Assembly (NCBI GenBank): GCA_025934645.1
Contig: JAICWY010000007.1
Location: 1 to 64,000, forward strand
DNA: 64,000 nucleotides
Origin: Vulcanimicrobiia bacterium
Lineage (GTDB): Bacteria > Vulcanimicrobiota > Vulcanimicrobiia > Vulcanimicrobiales > Vulcanimicrobiaceae
Reading direction: 5' to 3'
Shown one piece after another: positions 61,117 through 64,000 of the stretch. The notes under the pieces were generated by a model. The model saw only the letters and a list, made by a program, of their open reading frames with translations, was not told where the DNA came from and did no database searches. Numbering within the stretch: position 1 is the stretch's first letter; every line of letters begins with the position of its first letter. A program made the position numbers and the translations under genes.

Positions 61117-61151
61117 ACGCGCTCCGTCTGCCCACGGAGCGCGTTTTTTTT
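61117..61151 (+). terminator. Rho-independent terminator after the min operon
   Basis: Perfect 11-bp stem (61117-61127 with 61134-61144), 6-nt loop CTGCCC, and a run of eight T from 61144 to 61151. It closes minC-minD-minD-minE. Confidence 0.92.
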
Positions 61152-61256
61152 AACCACGCGCACGGCGGTCATCGTTGCGCAGACGTAAAGAATCGCCGGG
61201 CAAGTAACGCCTGCTTGACAGGGGGTTGGCGCCGAAACCGCCGATAACCGGGGGAG

Positions 61257-62390
61257 ATGGCCACCCTTGCGCTGCCTTATGAGACGCGGCGGTATCTCCG
61301 CAACGTAAATTGGTACTTGATTGCTGCGGCTGCGGCGATCACGGTGTTCGGCGTGTTTGCCATTCAATCGGCGAATCTGCACAGTCCCGAGGCGGCCGCC
61401 GAGTACAAGAAGCAGATTTTCTACGGAATCATCGGCGTCGGCGCGATGATTCTCTTCGCGCGGATCGACTACCGGAATTTCCAGCGCTGGGCGCCCTGGC
61501 TCTACGGCGCGAACTTGCTGATCTTGGCATTCGTCCTCAAGGGCGGCCACAATGCGCTCGGCGCCCAGCGGTGGATCTCGCTCGGGCCGCTCGGCACGTT
61601 TCAACCCTCGGAGCCGGCAAAGCTGATTTTGGCAGTCTTCATCGCGTGGGGCCTGTGCCGCTGGCCGTTCCACCGCATTGAAGACATGATGCGGCCCCTC
61701 GTCGCATTTGCCGTTCCGGCATTGCTCATCGTGAAGCAGCCCGACCTGGGCACGACGCTCGTCATGCTGAGCATTCTCTCGACGCAGCTCTTTTTCGGAT
61801 TGGAGAAGCTGCGCTATTTCGTCCTGTACGCGCTGGGCATCGTCGGCGTCGCAGCATTCACGGTGGGCACGAACTTCATCTTAAAGCCGTTTCAGAAGGC
61901 GCGTCTGCTGGTCTTCATCAATCCGAAAGGCGATCCGCAAGGCGCCGGCTACAACTTGAATCAATCCAAAATCGCGATCGGCAGCGGCGAATGGTTCGGA
62001 CGCGGACTACATCACGGCACGCAGACGCAGCTCAATTTCGTGCCGGAGCATTCTCGGGATTTTATCTTCACGGTTGTCGGTGAAGAGCTTGGTTTTCTTG
62101 GCGCGCTCGTGCTGCTGGGCGGCTATATCTTTCTTCTGTACGGCGGCATTCAATCGATGCTGGCGGCCCGCGACCGGTTCGGATTTTTGCTCGCGAGCGG
62201 CATCGTCGGCATGTTCGCGTTCCACATCATCGTCAACGTCGGGATGACGATTGGCATTATGCCCATTACCGGCATTCCACTGCCGTTTATGTCGTACGGC
62301 GGCTCGGCCATCATCACAAACTTCATCGCGCTGGGCATTCTGCTGAACATCTACGCTCAGCGGGATCGCGGCATGCTCGGCAACGCGTAG
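61257..62390 (+). CDS. rodA: Rod shape-determining peptidoglycan polymerase RodA (SEDS)
   Basis: SEDS-family glycan polymerase of the lateral wall. It is 377 aa with about ten membrane segments. LGAQRWISLGPLGTFQPSEPAKLIL is represented by the AQRWI...QPSEPAK signature; FNPKGD-like FINPKGDPQGAGYN, GIVGMFAFHIIVNVGM and TGIPLPFMSYGGSA are typical. ATG 61257 with SD GGGGGAG. FtsW is related, but the short N-terminus and motifs favour RodA. A TTGACA at 61215-61220 may mark its promoter. The last 34 bp overlap the next convergent gene. Confidence 0.9.
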   Translation: MATLALPYETRRYLRNVNWYLIAAAAAITVFGVFAIQSANLHSPEAAAEYKKQIFYGIIGVGAMILFARIDYRNFQRWAPWLYGANLLILAFVLKGGHNALGAQRWISLGPLGTFQPSEPAKLILAVFIAWGLCRWPFHRIEDMMRPLVAFAVPALLIVKQPDLGTTLVMLSILSTQLFFGLEKLRYFVLYALGIVGVAAFTVGTNFILKPFQKARLLVFINPKGDPQGAGYNLNQSKIAIGSGEWFGRGLHHGTQTQLNFVPEHSRDFIFTVVGEELGFLGALVLLGGYIFLLYGGIQSMLAARDRFGFLLASGIVGMFAFHIIVNVGMTIGIMPITGIPLPFMSYGGSAIITNFIALGILLNIYAQRDRGMLGNA

Positions 62391-62992
62391 ATCAAGCCGA
62401 AACCCAAATCCGCGATAGCGTGAAAGCGCGCGTGCTCGTCGAAGATGCGGCGGTGCACCGGCGTGTGGTACAGGATGTAACAGGTTCCCGCATCGCGCTG
62501 CGCGAGCCGCTCCGCGACGCGTTCGAGCGTCGCCTCGCCGAACGGGTTATACAGATACACCACCAGATCGCCCGGTGGAAAGGCGTACGCGCCGGCATCG
62601 CCGTGCACGATCCGCAAATCTTTGCACGGGATGTCCGGCTTGGCTCGGCGCCAGCGCACGAGGTTGTCGCGGGCGGTTTCGCAGAGCGCCGGCGAGACTT
62701 CGACGCCGATCGCTTGACGGAACGGGCGCGTACTGGCAAGCAAAACGACGCGCCCCATTCCCGCGCCGATGTCGACGAACGTAAAGCCGTTTACGGGCAT
62801 GGGGAGCGCATCGAGCATGCTTTCAAATTGCGCGACGGGCGTCGGTTCGTAGTGCGTGGCGTCTTCGAGCGCATCGCCGATTGCGTGGGGATCCAATTCG
62901 CCCAGAAAAATCAACGCTTCCGTTACGACACCGTGCTGCGCGTCGAAGCGCTGCCCCGCGCGCCGGCCGGAAGAGACGCGAAACGGATTCAT
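62357..62992 (-). CDS. Class I SAM-dependent methyltransferase
   Basis: A 211-aa protein with the SAM-binding motif I TFVDIGAGMGRVVLLAS, motif II AIGVEVSPALCETARDN and a DLVVYLYNPFGE motif after the core. The NPFG pattern recalls small-molecule or nucleotide methyltransferases, but the substrate is unknown. ATG 62990-62992 lies only 2 bases from the divergent GTG of the next gene. The 3' end overlaps rodA by 34 bases. Confidence 0.8.
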   Translation of the reverse strand: MNPFRVSSGRRAGQRFDAQHGVVTEALIFLGELDPHAIGDALEDATHYEPTPVAQFESMLDALPMPVNGFTFVDIGAGMGRVVLLASTRPFRQAIGVEVSPALCETARDNLVRWRRAKPDIPCKDLRIVHGDAGAYAFPPGDLVVYLYNPFGEATLERVAERLAQRDAGTCYILYHTPVHRRIFDEHARFHAIADLGFGLIYALPSMPRSR

Positions 62993-62994
62993 CG

Positions 62995-64000
62995 GTGAAG
63001 CGGCGTTACAAACAAGGCGATTGGTTTCGCGTGACGCTCGGCGGCGAGCATGACGCTATCGGCGTGATCGCGCGCATGTGCCGCTCGCGGTTGTTCGGAT
63101 ATTTCTTTGCCGTCGCCGCCGGTGCCGAAGTTACGCCCGGTAAATTAACGGCGCTGCGCGCGCACGATGCGATTGCGTGCGCACTGTTCGGCGGCGCGGG
63201 ACTCGAGGAGGCGCGTTGGCGCGTGGTTGCCACGTCGCTGCCGTTCGACCCGGCGGCCTGGCCGTTCCCGCACTTTGCCTCGCGCGGCGTCTTCGGACGC
63301 ACGTGGAGCGCGGTCACGTACGATCCGGAAACGATGAGCGTCGCTTCCCGTACTGCGCTCACCATGGAGCAAGCGGCGCATCTGCCGGACGCGCGCTTCG
63401 CGGTCCCTGAGGAGCTGGAAGCGCTGCTTCGCTTGCGGCTTGCGGAAGAGACGCCCGAGGTGCCGCTCAGCGTGTATGAAGTGCGTGCACCCGTTGACGC
63501 GCAGAGTTTAAACATTCTGGCACGCGGCGGACGCGTGCAATTTTCGGAAATGCTTCTCGGGAGCGATCTCGATACGCTCGCGGCGTTCATCGCCGCGCAT
63601 CCCGGCGTAGAATTACGCGTGCACAGCATCGCGAATTTCGATCTGCGGACGCTTAAACGGTTTGGCGCAGTCCGTTCGCTCGTACTCGATGTCCCGAGCG
63701 CGGTGAACGTGGAAGCGCTCGCAGAACTGCACGCGCTCGAATCGTTCAAAATCGGCGCGATGGATACACGGACGCCGCTGGAAGCGCTGGCTGAATTGCC
63801 GCAGCTTCACCGGCTGGAATTGCACGGCGCGAATGCCGGCGTAAGCATCGCGGAAAGGGTGACGCGTTTGGATTCACTCGCGCTCTACGCTACGCCGCCT
63901 GTCCGATTGGAACGCATGCAAAGCGCTCCGCGTCTGCGTTCGCTGGTGCTCTCCCACGCCGCGGCAGATGTAGCCGCGGTTGCAGCGATGCCTGCGCTCG
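62995..64000 (+). CDS. Imm26-like domain fused to leucine-rich repeats (partial at window end)
   Basis: Open from GTG 62995 to the window end (335 codons seen, 3' end missing). Residues about 4-150 match the immunity protein 26 pattern: YKQGDWFRVTLGG, HDAIGVIARM, LFGYFFAVAAG, LEEARWRVVATSLPFDPAAW (W-x-V pattern) and WPFPHFAS. From about 195 the sequence becomes repeated L-x-x-L-x-L units (LRTLKRFGAVRSLVLDV, LAELPQLHRLELHG, LERMQSAPRLRSLVLSH), a leucine-rich-repeat array. Imm26 proteins neutralise polymorphic toxins; the LRR part could add binding specificity. No toxin gene is visible. Confidence 0.7.
   Translation, partial: MKRRYKQGDWFRVTLGGEHDAIGVIARMCRSRLFGYFFAVAAGAEVTPGKLTALRAHDAIACALFGGAGLEEARWRVVATSLPFDPAAWPFPHFASRGVFGRTWSAVTYDPETMSVASRTALTMEQAAHLPDARFAVPEELEALLRLRLAEETPEVPLSVYEVRAPVDAQSLNILARGGRVQFSEMLLGSDLDTLAAFIAAHPGVELRVHSIANFDLRTLKRFGAVRSLVLDVPSAVNVEALAELHALESFKIGAMDTRTPLEALAELPQLHRLELHGANAGVSIAERVTRLDSLALYATPPVRLERMQSAPRLRSLVLSHAAADVAAVAAMPAL

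Noticed and set aside
61215-61220. TTGACA before rodA as a promoter
   Set aside because: The only -10-like sequence (GATAAC) is about 22 bp away instead of 16-18, so it is mentioned with rodA but not called.
1-64000. CRISPR arrays, tRNA, rRNA or integrated phage
   Set aside because: No regularly spaced direct repeats, cloverleaf tRNA sequences, rRNA segments, integrases or transposases were recognised. A covariance search was not possible here.

Overview
The window (about 62-65% GC by eye) is a chromosomal replication-origin region with a complete diderm envelope gene set. The order mnmE-jag-yidC-yidD-rnpA-rpmH | oriC | dnaA-dnaN-recF-DUF721-gyrB is the classic bacterial origin layout. It is followed by tamB-bamA-skp-lpxDC-fabZ-lpxAB and lptC-lptB-lptF, so the cell has an outer membrane with lipid A. 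LPS genes, SpoIIM/MoxR/DUF58 genes, cyanobacteria-like LPS neighbours (DUF3084, an LpxB-related glycosyltransferase) and a MinCDE set with two MinD copies point to a deep-branching diderm. I infer Eremiobacterota/Vulcanimicrobiota (formerly WPS-2), but the window holds no rRNA to prove it.

Layout. 1-778: no supported gene; three copies of an inverted-repeat element and two parS-like sites. 779-8342 (mostly minus strand): rsmG, mnmG, two small membrane genes and one small secreted-protein gene, mnmE, a 162-bp palindromic element, then jag-yidC-yidD-rnpA-rpmH joined by TGATG overlaps or very short gaps. 8343-8774: oriC with DnaA boxes. 8775-15475: replication genes. 15545-29962: envelope biogenesis (TamB, BamA, three consecutive OmpH/Skp-like proteins, lipid A synthesis). 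29956-36776: a tightly overlapped run of a metallophosphoesterase, LpxB-like GT, O-antigen ligase-like protein, LptC, LptB, LptF/G, DUF3084 and a RuvC/YqgF-fold protein. 36855-39855: beta-barrel protein, TPR protein and glycosyltransferase. 39861-45844: secreted pilus-N-like protein, RecQ, and dnaX-ebfC-recR. 45927-48266: small secreted and regulatory genes and a MOSC protein. 48317-58075: a membrane/MoxR/DUF58/SpoIIM/RDD/DUF697/M48 region. 58241-62390: minC-minD-minD-minE and rodA. 62357-64000: a methyltransferase and an Imm26-LRR protein cut by the window edge.

Points of most interest: (1) lipid A synthesis here lacks a recognisable LpxH/LpxI, but a phosphoesterase overlapping lpxB carries a GNRE motif like the GNRD of LpxH; (2) dnaX has a G7 run with a stop directly in the -1 frame, a candidate programmed frameshift making a gamma-type subunit; (3) MinD is duplicated in tandem; (4) Skp is expanded to a double-domain periplasmic protein plus two lipoproteins; (5) the terminal gene fuses an Imm26-type immunity domain to leucine-rich repeats; (6) a perfect 38-bp inverted repeat encloses two hairpins between jag and mnmE. 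Many genes start with GTG or TTG inside NTGA stop/start overlaps, and one apparently starts with CTG.
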